Origin: Babylonia areolata | Lineage: Eukaryota; Mollusca; Gastropoda; Neogastropoda; Buccinidae | Length of the DNA: 64,000 nt | Direction: 5' to 3' | Assembly: GCF_041734735.1 (NCBI RefSeq) | Contig: NC_134878.1 | Location: 40,186,329-40,250,328 of the forward strand | Part shown: positions 23,430-34,246 of the stretch, one piece after another | How positions within the stretch are numbered: position 1 is the first letter of the stretch | Layout of the letters: the number at the start of each line of letters is the position of its first letter | Made by a program: the position numbers and the translations under genes | Notes under the pieces: model-generated | Database searches by the model: none | The model's input: the letters and a program-made list of their open reading frames with translations, nothing else | What the model was told of the DNA's origin: nothing

Positions 23430-23736
23430 TTGCACACACACACACAACTGATTGAGAGGGGAGTGAAATAGACTCAACGTGCAGAAAAGCACAGACCTGC
23501 GCAAAAACACATTAAAAATCAAACTGTTTAATTTTCTTTTTTATGTCCATGCTCAGGGTTGCTCAGACAAGTCTGACTGGTTTTGTACGCTTGCAGTGTT
23601 ATTTTTTTGTTGTATTTTACATCCAAAGAAATAGTGTTTTTAAAGAAGAAAAACTAACATGGAAAAATAGGATGGAAAACCTATTAAAAAAAAAAGAAAG
23701 GTGGGAAAAATAGTATGAGGTTGCATGACCCACAGA

Positions 23737-25322
23737 ACAAGAGAGGCAAGGCCTTCAAGACTCACTTGTGATACACTTAAAAAAAAAAAAATCTAATCGT
23801 TAAAATGTGTTATGTATTTGTTATTATAAAGCTTCGCGTTTAAAAAAGAAAAAAAAAAAAGAAAAAAAGAGTCCTAACCAGATTCGAACCCCGCGCGTTC
23901 GGGTCAGAAGAAACTGCCTTATCCATTACACTATCGTGGCTCGTTAACTGAAGTTCTAAAATTTAACATTTGAACATACTTTTTTAAAGGGCAATAAATC
24001 AATTGTGGTATTCGCAGTGAGAACGCTGTTTAAATCATATTATTCTGGTGTATCTTGGGCATTCAAAAAATCTTTAAGGGCAATAAAAAATTCTTTTTAA
24101 TGGCTATCGCCGCAATCACACTGCAACATTTAGACATTTTCACTAGATCTAGATAGATGTACAAGTTTAGTTACACCCGCCGGGAATGTAGTACGACACA
24201 GTCGATTCAATTTCTCTTTTATGTTCATTCTAGTTTTATAGTTTTAAAGTTGATATGAAAATTTAGTATTTTGTTAAACTAATAACATGTAGAGCCAAGT
24301 ATAAGTACTTCTAAACATCGTAAGAAGTGAAAAGGACTTCATTTTGATTAAAGGCAAGACTGGAAATTTTTTCGTTTCATCGTGATCGGTTCAAGGGTAT
24401 TAACTCGCATGGTTTACAATTTTTAACTGTGAATTCCAACTGATTCTGTGGATATTTTTATGGCAGTTTGGGGCATAATCCAGTAAGTGATGAGGCGTTC
24501 ACAAATCTTTCTCTGAATAAATATTTAACGGTCTCCTTCTCCAACTTTCCATCACATGTTATTGTGTATTGAATATAGGATTGAACGGGCAGGCGCTTTG
24601 AATGTGTATAAATATGTGTACGCAACTGATTTTTGCCCATGACCTTCAGGGCTCAGCTAATAGATCTGTAAAGTCCACTCGTCATACTGATATTATTATT
24701 TTCCGAAAAAGACCACTTGGGCAAATGAACATAGTGAAAGCCCTGTACACTGAGAGTAAAACACACAAGCTTTTTATGTATTGAGTATAATTTCAAAATG
24801 TAATGTTTAAGATGAGAAAGATCAGTTTAAAGCAAATTAAGTCCCCTAGCATTAATTACAGATTAATTTCCCTTTTTTTACTATCTGCACCAAACGTTTG
24901 CAAAATAAATAAAACTTCCATGCTTAGCAAAAGAAGTTCCTGTTTGAACAAAAAATGATAATAATGACTGCTCTTGTTGTTGTGTCAGAATATCAGATCA
25001 AAGCGCCAAGTTTAGAGAATACAAAAAATATAAAAATATAAATATAACAGTAAATACAGTTTGCATATAATTTGGCTTCTTTTTATTATTTTTTTGTGCC
25101 CATCCCAGAGGTGCAATATTGTTTTAAACAAGATGACTGGAAAGAACTGAATTTTTCCTATTTTTATGCCTAATTTGGTGTTAACTGACAAAGTATTTGC
25201 AGAGAAAATGTCAAGTTTACCACAGACACACAGACACACACACACACAGACACACACACACACACAGACAACCGAACACTGGGTTAAAACATAGACTCAC
25301 TTTGTTTACACAAGTGAGTCAA
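23737..25322. repeat. Long dispersed repeat with tRNA-like segment, copy 1
   Basis: About 1.6 kb here is closely repeated in the same orientation at 36.47-38.12 kb. It begins aacaagagaggcaaggcctt and ends acaagtgagtcaaaaa. Near the start gactcacttgtg (23759) and near the end its inverse cacaagtgagtc (to 25320) suggest 12-bp terminal inverted repeats of a non-autonomous DNA element. At 23875-23942, minus strand, is a tRNA-like stretch (agtgtaatggataaggc and ggttcgaatct). The body is AT-rich without a coding frame and ends with CA-rich DNA. No clear target duplication was seen. Confidence 0.7.
23872..23944 (-). other. tRNA-like sequence (tRNA-Arg-like), degenerate
   Basis: The minus strand reads gagccacgatagtgtaatgg + ataaggcagtttcttctgac, then ggggttcgaatctggttagg. 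A-box-like and B-box-like promoters are recognisable, but the anticodon arm does not pair convincingly and a diverged second copy sits in the same place in the repeat at 36.6 kb. It is therefore better seen as part of the dispersed repeat than as a working tRNA gene. Confidence 0.5.
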
Positions 25323-25618
25323 AAACAACTTGTATCCATCTTTTACTGAGTTTTCTATAAGAACACAGAACATATCTTTTTTTTTCTTTTTTTTTTATAA
25401 TCTCTCTTCAGCAAAATATCCAGACACTGTTCAGATTCATAAAGCACAATGAAAAATATCAACCATTATTATCACTTTGAAAGTATATTGTGAAGCTCAT
25501 TTTGAATAATGAAGATAAGTACAGCCCCAAACCAACAAAATGAACATAACAAAGCTCCTGACAACATGAAGCTTCAAAAGGAAGAAATGTAGGTAGTGAG
25601 AGAAGCAAAGTGACCTAC

Positions 25619-25770
25619 CTGCAGTTGTGACATAGTGATGTTGTACTGCCCCAGGCGGTTGAAGGCGGCCACTCCCACAGAGACATCTGCCAGCTGACGG
25701 CGCACAGTGCTGACATTACGGTCCAACACATCCAGGTCGTCCAGCAACAGGTGAATGCAATAGTCACACT
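25619..25770 (-). CDS. Laminin alpha exon 10: LE/coiled-coil junction
   Basis: A 152-nt exon (gctcacag/AGTGTGAC ... CTGCAG/gtaggt) encodes ECDYCIHLLLDDLDVLDR, then NVSTVRRQLADVSVGVAAF and NRLGQYNITMSQLQ. The CxxC followed by LLLDDL is the start of laminin domain II, where cysteines link the three chains, and the rest is heptad-like. It begins inside a 45/46-bp tandem array that repeats this acceptor and its first 23 coding bases. It ends in phase 0, matching exon 11. Confidence 0.92.
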
Positions 25771-26790
25771 CTGTGAGCAACACACACCAGAACAGGTGAA
25801 TGCAGTAGTCACACTCTGTGAGCAACACACACCAGCGACAGGTGAATGCAGTAGTCACACTCTGTGAGCAACACACACCAGCGACAGGTGAATGCAGTAG
25901 TCACACTCTGTGAGCAACGCACACCAGCGACAGGTGAATGCAGAAGTCACACTCTGTGAGCAACACACACCAGTGACAGGTGAATGCAGTAGTCACACTG
26001 TGAGCAACACACACCAGAACAGGTGAATGCAGAAGTCACACTCTGTGAGCAACACACACCAGCGACAGGTGAATGCAGTAGTCAGTCACACTCTGTGAGC
26101 AACGCACACCAGTGACAGGTGAATGCAGTAGTCAGTCACACTCTGTGAGCAACGCACACCAGAACAGGTGAATGCAGTAGTCACACTGTGAGCAACACAC
26201 ACCAGAACAGGTGAATGCAGTAGTCACACTGTGAGCAACACACACCAGCGACAGGTGAATGCAGTAGTCACACTCTGTGAGCAACGCACACCAGCGACAG
26301 GTGAATGCAGTAGTCACACTCTGTGAGCAACGCACACCAGCGACAGGTGAATGCAGTAGTCACACTCTGTGAGCAACACACACCAGCGACAGGTGAATGC
26401 AGTAGTCACACTCTGTGAGCAACACACACCAGTGACAGGTGAATGCAGTAGTCACACTGTGAGCAACACACACCAGAACAGGTGAATGCAGTAGTCACAC
26501 TCTGTGAGCAACACACACCAGCGACAGGTGAATGCAGTAGTCACACTCTGTGAGCAACACACACCAGAACAGGTGAATGCAGTAGTCACACTCTGTGAGC
26601 AACACACACCAGCGACAGGTGAATGCAGTAGTCACACTCTGTGAGCAACACACACCAGCGACAGGTGAATGCAGTAGTCACACTCTGTGAGCAACACACA
26701 CCAGCGACAGGTGAATGCAGTAGTCACACTCTGTGAGCAACACACACCAGCGACAGGTGAATGCAGTAGTCACACTCTGTGAGCAACAAC
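25771..26790 (-). repeat. 45/46-bp minisatellite repeating the exon 10 splice acceptor
   Basis: Twenty-two intronic units follow the exon 10 start. On the minus strand each reads (AG)TGTGACTACTGCATTCAC + CTG, then a spacer ending gtgtgttgctcacag. The unit is therefore the first 23 nt of exon 10 plus the 3' splice site before it, tandemly copied into the intron. Most units are 46 bp; those with aga in place of agcg are 45 bp, and a few lack two bases at the junction. The exon itself differs from the units by a single T (TAT for TAC) within the shared 23 nt. Confidence 0.95.
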
Positions 26791-27720
26791 ACACACTGCT
26801 GCTTTTTTGGAGCCATCAAATGAAAAAAAACATCTGCTAATTTCTCAACAGTTGAGACTATTTCTTGCAAAAGTGCAATTCCAAGTACAGATCCTGAAGA
26901 ATTTCTCTGAAAGCCATTCTGCTTTTGTCATCCTACCACCTAAACACACCTCTTTTACTGCTCCTGTTTTTGGCTATTGGGGATCAGCATTTATATGTCT
27001 CATGTCTTGCACCCGATCCCCAAAATAAAAGTGAGACAAAGTTTTGTTAGAAGCCAAAGGTTTTTTTTGTTGTTGTTATTGTTGTTGCATTTTTTTATGT
27101 TGTGAAGAAATATACCATATGCAGTCAAACTGACAGAGCCTCATATCAGGGAAGGGCAATGGGTATCCACCTGAGTGGAGTCCATCAGCCTCGTGTTGCC
27201 TGAAGGCCAGACAGCTTAGTCAGTGACTGTTTAACCCAGCAGCCATTCATTCCCTTGGTACTACATGAAAACCATGAGATTTGGGATTCTAGTTAGGCTG
27301 TCTCCTCAGGGAGAGGGTTGGTTAGGTGTGCTACTCATATCCATTGTATGTCATGTGTGAAGATGTAATCAAATGACACTAACAGCCTCATCTTGCATGG
27401 ACAAAAATGTGATTCTTTTTTCAATAAAAAGAACTCATTCTAACTCTTTTTAAAAAACAGATATAAAATGAAATTGTAAAAATGAAATAAAAAATGGAAA
27501 ACAAAATTGTAAAACTGAACAGGTTGTACTTAACTGTAAAAGGTGCTAAACTGTTCCAAAGTTACATACATAAACAATGACAACTGAACAAACTGTACTC
27601 ATTTTCTGTCAGGAATACCTGGCATGTGAAGTATACCTTCTGCAGATAGCCACTGACCAGTGCTTCCTGCCCTGTGTCCGCTCTCTGCCTGAGAATGATG
27701 TTACCAAATTCAACCAGCAT
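26791..27720. other. Intron 9 body, no recognised features
   Basis: About 0.9 kb of unique-looking AT-rich sequence separates the acceptor array from the donor array. No coding or repeat signal was recognised. Confidence 0.6.
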
Positions 27721-27790
27721 TTACCTTAACATCAGTGCTGACCTTGACATCCAGCACTGACCCTGACATCCAGCACTGACCTTGACATCC
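27721..27790 (-). repeat. Tandem 19-bp repeat of the exon 9 splice donor (4 copies)
   Basis: On the minus strand the exon end and donor GGATGTCAAG/gtcagtgct are followed by GGATGTCAGG/gtcagtgct, GGATGTCAAG/gtcagcact and GATGTTAAG/gtaaat. Each keeps a GT donor, at offsets 0, +19, +38 and +56. Only the first leaves the phase needed by exon 10. Confidence 0.9.
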
Positions 27791-27918
27791 TTGTCCTGGC
27801 ACCAGCACCCAGCGGTCCAGACAGCGGTCACACTGAGGGCCTGTCACCCCGGGTAGACACACACAGCTCCCTGTGTTCTCATCACAACCCACAGCCCCAC
27901 CAGACAGACAGTTGCACT
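27781..27918 (-). CDS. Laminin alpha exon 9: last LE repeat
   Basis: A 138-nt exon (ctttcag/AGTGCAAC ... GTCAAG/gtcagt) encodes CNCLSGGAVGCDENTGSC, VCLPGVTGPQCDRCLDRW and VLVPGQGCQ, the last LE repeat before the coiled coil. It ends one base into a codon completed by exon 10 (G/AG, glutamate). The chosen donor is the first of four tandem near-copies of the same splice site; only this one leaves the phase that exon 10 needs. Confidence 0.92.
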
Positions 27919-28329
27919 CTGAAAGAAACACACACAGTCATCACATTTCACATCAATGCCACTGACTTTGGTTACACTAAACAAGGATGAAAGAAATGCT
28001 AGTTTTACATTAACCCTCATGCAGTCTACCACGTCTACTGATGCACCAAAGGTAAACAGCACCAGCTGCCAAGCACTTCGATTGACGCACTGACTCTCGT
28101 AACTGTGAAATTGCAATCGCCACACATGCGATGCACTAAAAATAGTGCTGACCGTTAGTCCTACCTGTCTCCAGTTATTTTGAGCAGGGTTTTTCTCTTT
28201 GCAAATGGCTGTCTTCAGAAGATTTGAAGCAGTGCATGGGTTTCTTATGCATCTGAAGTTGGGATGCATTTGTGTTTGTCATGGCGGACCTTGAGGAGGA
28301 GCATAATCCACCTGATCAATGCTTCTTTA

Positions 28330-28745
28330 TCATATAGTGGAGGGATGGTCTTGAGGTAACGTGTCCGCCTAGGAAGCGAGAGAATCTGAGTGCGCTGGTT
28401 TGAATCACGACTCAGCCGCCAATATTTCCCCCCCCTCCAGTAGACCTTGAGTGGTGGTCTGGACGCTAGTCATTTGGATGAGAGGATAAACAGAGGTCCC
28501 GTGTGCAGCATGCACTTTGCGCACGTAAAAGAACCCACAGCAACAAAATGGTTGTTCCTGGCAAAATTCTGTAGAAAAATCCACTTCAATAGGAAAAACA
28601 AATAAAACTGCACGCAGGAAAAAATACCAAAAAAAATGGGTGGCGCTGTAGTGTAGCAATGTGCTCTCCCTGGGGAGAGCAGCCCGAATTTCACACAGAG
28701 AAATCTGTTGTGATAAAAATAAATATGAATACGAATACGGCATCA
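28330..28745 (+). repeat. SINE-A copy 1 (tRNA-derived)
   Basis: The head (ggtcttgaggtaacgtgtcc, B-box-like ggtttgaatca) is tRNA-like. The central part has gtggtctggacgctagtcat, cccgtgtgcagcatgcactt and gtagaaaaatccacttcaat. The tail has ggtggcgctgtagtgtagca and ends in aaatatgaatacgaatac repeats. A diverged copy lies at 61.37-61.77 kb and pieces at 29.85-30.14 kb. It lies directly upstream of the piggyBac relic. Confidence 0.8.
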
Positions 28746-29720
28746 GACACAGAAACTGAGGATGGAGATAACTTTTACTTTGAGAAGAAATCAGTCTCTC
28801 TGATCTGAAACCCCACAATTTTCGTAATGATCAACTTGGCGATGAAGAATAGACAGAAGAGGATACGCCCCCTTCAGTCCAGCCATTTACTGCAACTTCT
28901 GGTATAATTGTGCAAACTGATCGTGAGATAGGCACTCCATTTGACTTTTTATCTTTGTTTATCAATGAAACTATTATTGAACCTATGGTGAATGAAACAA
29001 ACAAGTACACAGGGGCAAAGAAGAATGAAGCTGACACCCCACATGCAAGGATAAATGCATGGATGGAAGTGAATGCAGATGAGTGTTTTTGGCACTGACG
29101 TTTTTGATAGATGTAATGAAAAACAACAAAAGTGAAATGTACTGGAGCACAGAAGAAGCAGTGAGAACTCCTTTCTTTCCAAAATATATGTCATACAACC
29201 AGTACCACGCTCTCCTCTCTAATTTTCACTTGGTGGACAATGCTAATGAAGTCCCATGGGGTCAGCAGGGTCATGATCCAGGGTTCAAAATCAAACCACT
29301 TGTGACAGAGCTGAGGGAAAATCTTGAGTCAGTCTACACTCCACAGTCATTGCAGTTGACTAAGCCATCTGTCCTTTCAAAGGAAGCATTTCTTTCAGAG
29401 TGTACAATCCAGCAAAGCCTGAAAGATTTGGCATAAAATTGTTTAAATTTTGTGAGTCCTCCAGTGGGTACTGCTCAGTGTTTGATATTACTGCAGTCAG
29501 TCAGATGTATCACAGCTGGCTGACATTGTGGGTGCTGCAGCTGATTGTGGAATCAACACCTGCCTTGTTACTGGTCTCTTATGCAGAGCTGGATTGCTGG
29601 ACAATGGTTAACACATATGGATAATCATTACTCATCGATTGAACTTTTTCATGAACTTGAAGTAAACAATGGAGAAAATGTCGGATGTGCTACACACATG
29701 GAAGGAAAGAGTTTCGTTCA
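28746..29720 (+). pseudogene. piggyBac-type transposase relic
   Basis: Pieces of a DDE_Tnp_1_7 transposase occur in order: an acidic N-terminus (SDTETEDGDNF), GTPFDFLSLFINETIIEPMV then NETNKYTGAKKN, YWSTEEAVRTPFFPKYMSYN then QYHALLSNFHLVDNANE, YNPAKPERFGIKLFKFCESS then SGYCSVFDI, and MDNHYSSIELFHELE. GTPxDFFxLFxxxxLIxxIVxxTN, the PxKPxKFGIK core and the DNYYSS box are family hallmarks. Several frameshifts and an in-frame stop break it, and the C-terminal cysteine domain is missing. No TTAA-flanked ends were identified. It lies in intron 8, opposite to the host gene. Confidence 0.8.
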
Positions 29721-30715
29721 TTGTCCCGTCACACATACAGATGATTGTAGATATCTAGATAAAATACTGCATTGCACTGCATTGCATTACATTGCATTGT
29801 ATTGCAATGCATCGCACTGCATTGTCACAACAGACTTCTCCATGTGAAAATTGGGGTGCTCTCCCTGCAGAGCATTTTGCCACAGTGCAACGCCATGACT
29901 TTTCTTTCTGTCTGCAAATGTATTATTTTTACTGCCATGAGCATTTTTTCTAAAGAATTTTACCAAGGATACCTTTTTGTTGCAGTAGGTTATTTTATGT
30001 GCACTAAATGCATGTGGCACACAGGTGGGTTATTTTACATGCGCAAAGTGCATGTGGCACATGGGACCTCTGCTTATCACCTCATCCAAATGACTAACAC
30101 CCAAACCCTACTCAAGGTCTAGTGGAGGGAGGGTAGAGTTAAAGGTTAAAAGTTCCTATAGTCTATACAGCCACAGGGGCAGTAAATACATATCGAATAC
30201 ATCTAGGATCCAGCATATGAAGACAGGGTCCAATCCCCTCCTTTCATCATTTTGACTTTCCCTAAACAATTCAGGTACCCTTTCACACCTGGATGGAGTG
30301 AAGAAAATCAAGTAAGTGCCTTTCCCAACGACACAACACCAGGCTGAGATGGTGGATCAAACCACTACCACTGGATCAGAAGTATAATTCCTTACCGATT
30401 CTGCCAAGTTGAGGGGTCGGGGGGAGCATACAAATTCTGGTCCATATATTGAAATCAGACCTGTGCAGACTCATTTCTAACTCAGGTGCATTACCTCTAG
30501 GTCACTGCTTGAATGTTATCATTTAAAAATAAAGGAACAAAAAGGTAGAGGAGAAGGCGGGAGTTGTAAGGCAAGTTGGGGGAAACAGAAAAGATAAAGG
30601 ATGGAATCAAGATTTGAAATAAATAGAAGTACAATTAAAGAAACCTACATAATGGACTTTGGTGAAGTCATTAACAAGAGAAACAAGTAATAATAAACGC
30701 AAAAAGTAAAAACAT
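29720..30715. repeat. Composite dispersed repeat with inserted SINE-A pieces
   Basis: The start (cattgtcccgtcacacatac) and end (tacaattaaagaaacctaca ... cgcaaaaagtaaaaacatca) have counterparts at 41.66-41.95 kb (aatgtcctgtcacacatat; cacaatt-like and gcaaaaagtcaaaaacatc). In between, at about 29.85-30.14 kb, are minus-strand SINE-A pieces (ctcatccaaatgactaacac; acctctgc), with ggttatttta..gtgcatgtggcac present twice. This looks like an old repeat with a SINE insertion and a small local duplication. Confidence 0.55.
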
Positions 30716-30767
30716 CACCATTCCCAGTGACAAATCAAGTAGCAGAAGAGAGCAGTGAGAGCCTTAC

Positions 30768-30948
30768 TTAGACAGCCATTGGGTCCCAGGTTCCAGTGAC
30801 CGTGCATGCATCGATCACACTGCTCGCCTTCCACGCCTGGCTGACACTGACAGCGCCCTGTCCTCAGGTCACACTGTGCTGACACTGCTCCCATGCCACA
30901 CTCACACTCCCGACAGCCGTCACAGTAGTCAAAACCCCATGTGTTGGG
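30768..30948 (-). CDS. Laminin alpha exon 8: LE repeats
   Basis: A 181-nt exon (cactccag/CCCAACA ... TGTCTAA/gtaagg) encodes PNTWGFDYCDGCRECECGMG, AVSAQCDLRTGRCQCQPGVE and GEQCDRCMHGHWNLGPNGCL. It closes one LE repeat and holds a nearly full second one with canonical spacing. It ends one base into a lysine codon completed by exon 9. Confidence 0.93.
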
Positions 30949-31157
30949 CTGGAGTGAAAACCCATTATCATGAATGTCAAACCCACAGAAGTACGAACAG
31001 CAAGGCACAAAAGAGAAACAGGATTATAAACATTTTCCTTTTCCTTAATTTACCCAGTTGTCTAACAGCTCCTATTTCTAACATACTGCCATAACCAAAA
31101 GAAGGGTTTCATGGCCTGACCATTGCGTTGGGCTTATGCAAAGGTCAGGCATCTGCA

Positions 31158-31197
<40 letters not shown>

Positions 31198-31380
31198 GCA
31201 GTGTATATGGATCATTCTGCATGCTCTAACACCTTGAAACTGAAACAAAAAGCACAGGAAGACACAATCATATACATACAAACACACACTTGGTCTTGAA
31301 CATTCAAACACGCATGCGTGCGCGCACATACACACACACATACACACACAACACACACTCACACCCACACCAATGACTTC
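31158..31380. repeat. GT and CA microsatellites
   Basis: A (GT)n run at about 31158-31196 and CA-rich DNA at 31.28-31.37 kb. The cysteine-rich open frames here are artefacts of the dinucleotide repeats. Confidence 0.9.
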
Positions 31381-31419
31381 CACTGACAAAAAATAAAGGA
31401 TGAAATCAACACTACTCAC

Positions 31420-31520
31420 AGCACACTTATCACAGTTGCTGCCGATGATGTTGGGTTTGCATTCACAGAAACCATTCATTTTGTCACACTGCTCTGTCCC
31501 ACACTGGTCACATGTGCAAA
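31420..31520 (-). CDS. Laminin alpha exon 7: LE repeat
   Basis: A 101-nt exon (ttttcag/TTTGCAC ... TGTGCT/gtgagt) encodes VCTCDQCGTEQCDKMNG then FCECKPNIIGSNCDKCA. Cysteine spacing is that of a complete LE first half. Two bases at the start complete a valine codon from exon 6, and it ends in phase 0, matching exon 8. Confidence 0.92.
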
Positions 31521-31711
31521 CTGAAAACAGATGTTATAATACACAATGTCAGCTTCTGTTTCTTGTCACAAATGTTCCTGTTCACATAGAGTAGAGAGGA
31601 TGTATCAGTGAAGATGCATTGTACCTTTTGGCTGAGAAGACACAACAGAGCTACAGGTAAACAAAAGAGAGTGTGTGTGTGAGAGCAGGTTTTTCCAAGC
31701 ACTGGTAATAT

Positions 31712-31749
<38 letters not shown>

Positions 31750-31782
31750 GACACAGACAGAGAGACACAGAGAGAGTTTAGT

Positions 31783-31912
31783 TCAGTTACTCAAGGAGGC
31801 ATCACTGCAGTCAGACAAATCCATATATGCTACACCACATCTGCTAAGCAGATGCCTGACCAGCAGCATAACCCAACATGTTTTGTCAGGCCTTGAGGGA
31901 AAATAAAATACA
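31783..31912 (-). repeat. SINE-B 3' part
   Basis: The reverse complement has gggttatgctgctggtcagg, catctgcttagcagatgtgg and gcctccttgagtaactgaac, matching the 3' half of the SINE at 61.78-62.16 kb. It is 5'-truncated. Confidence 0.75.
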
Positions 31913-32140
31913 ATACAAAAAAATAAGATAAGAAAAATGAGTAATTCAAAACTTGATAAATAAATTAATAAGAAAATAAACAAATAACAGTAAGTAAATA
32001 AAAAAAATAATAAATTGAAGATGAATAAAACAAAAGAAGAAAATAATGATAGGAATAGGAAAAAAAAAAAGAAAAAAAAAAAGATAAATAAAATTAAATG
32101 GACACACAAACACACACATTCCCATGTACAAATCCCACAA

Positions 32141-32178
<38 letters not shown>

Positions 32179-33130
32179 GAGGTTCAATGGATATGCAAAA
32201 AAAATATGCAGTCTCACAGATATGAAAGCACAAACAAATGTACATATACTCAACACTAAACATAAAAGCACATGAGTCCCAACACAAATTCATCCACACA
32301 AATAGGGTAGGTATGCCTAATAGCAAACTATCCAGTCAAAGCAACCAACTAAATGTGTGTACTGTAAAGATAACATGTCGTACGACTGTCAAAGTAGTTC
32401 GTTTGTTTTTGAAGGCTTTCTCTGACTGGTTGCACCAGGAAATGATCGTCTGCTCATTCTTTTCAACATTTTGTCGACATTTAAAATAGCAGGGGTGCCT
32501 GAGGGTAAATGCAAACAGGCAAGTATAACTGCAAACAATGGCTTTCGGTACATGCAGACAATTGAAACAGACGCAGGTCTATTAACTCATTAAACATAAC
32601 ATATTGGAACATCATACTGCACTGTTGTATTGTTGGTTTTGATCACAAATGTACACAAACACACAGACATTTAAACACATACACACCCCCACACCACACA
32701 CTAATACACCCTTTTGAGAGTGCTCAGTAACTGTGCAGCATCGTTCGCAATTAGACTCGCATCAAAATATCCTATGTTCTAATTGCAAATGACACTATTT
32801 TGCAGATTCCCGTCAAAACTGACATTCTGATCAAATCAACTATTTTATACTGTGTCAAAGTTAGTCCTACAACTTGCTTCCCTTGATTCTAGGATTTTGA
32901 GAGCATGTTTGTAACCTTGGTCGGCACTGGTCCATGAAGAGAAGAAAGAGCATGGAAATAGCCAGATATAGCTGATCTTTGACTGTTTTTGGAAATGGAT
33001 ATTCATTAAGGTATTAGAAAAAGGTTGAAGCAGACGTTAAATTGTGAAATTCAACCGTCAAGAAAGCTTAAAAAATGGGGCAGTATACAAATCATTCACA
33101 ATTACATACTGTTCGCAATTACCCATACCT
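31913..33130. other. Intron 6 sequence, A-rich and CA-rich, no gene seen
   Basis: Low-complexity A-rich DNA (31.9-32.1 kb), a (CA)n run near 32.15 kb and unremarkable sequence to 33.1 kb. Confidence 0.6.
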
Positions 33131-33450
33131 ACCCTACACACATACACACACACACACACAGACACATATCTACATTCCTACATTACCTACACACACACAC
33201 ACACACACACACATTCCTACATACCACAGCTCCCGCTACACACTGCCACAAGCACACACACACACACACACACTCTTACAAATACTAACATACTCACCTA
33301 TACACATACACACACATTCCTATATTCCAAAGCTTCCACCTTACCCACAACACACTTAAACACACCCACCCACATGCCCAACACACACACATACACATGC
33401 ACACAAATACACGCACGCACACAAACATGCACATGCTCACATATGTACAC
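33131..33450. repeat. CA-rich microsatellite cluster
   Basis: Several (CA)n runs joined by tacctac/attcctac spacers. The threonine/histidine open frames here are artefacts. Confidence 0.9.
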
Positions 33451-33464
33451 ACACGCACTGCCAT

Positions 33465-34208
33465 TCATTTGCCACAAGAGTGGTGGGAAAATATCTCTGA
33501 TGCCTTGAATATGGCGTCTAGCTTGTTGCTCAGTCTTATGTATTTGGGAAAGCCTAGTGAGTGTTCAGTTTTGAAGAAATGTGTGCATTGTTGGTGTGGA
33601 AATGATGCCAATATTGGTTTGATTAGCAATATTGGTTTGATCAACCTTTCATGCCAGACTCTCTGTATCTTTCTTTCTGTGAGGCGATCAATGGTGTGAT
33701 GGCCTTGTATCTGGTTTCTGAGATACTTCTTTACTCTTCTTAGGATTAAAGATTTTCCCAGATGTAGGCCACTCATAGTTGTTGTACTACCAGCAAGCCT
33801 GTTGACTCATGTCCAGGGCAGTATATCCAATCTTTGAATCTGAAGGTTGCGCATTGTCTCATGCCACTCTGGGCTCCCCATTCCATTTTCTGTTTTTTTG
33901 TAGGTGGTTTACTTAGTCAAAATCATGGTATGTTGATTTTCAGGTGCACGAAAAGATTACAGCTACTGGAGAGCATGTATATGTCTGGGAATATGTGTTT
34001 GTGAATGCATATACATCAACATTTGTTCATGCAGAAAGATTTACTTTGCAAGTGAGTGCAAGTACATGCATGTGCATATGTATGCACATGTATCCAAGTG
34101 AACAGATAAAGGTCAACTTGTTAAAACAGTACAGACATAACTTGGGCTCATGTCTTCACACACATACAAACACTGGAGCTTTATACATTATACATGCTAT
34201 TTACACAA

Positions 34209-34246
<38 letters not shown>

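Noticed and set aside
23872-23944. Functional tRNA gene
   Set aside because: Promoter boxes are visible but the arms do not pair well, and the same degenerate segment occurs at the same place in the second copy of the dispersed repeat.
25771-26790. CRISPR-like array of regular repeats
   Set aside because: Spacers are not unique; the whole unit is repeated, and the context is a eukaryotic intron.
33025-33508. Histidine/threonine-rich frames
   Set aside because: Translations of CA microsatellites.
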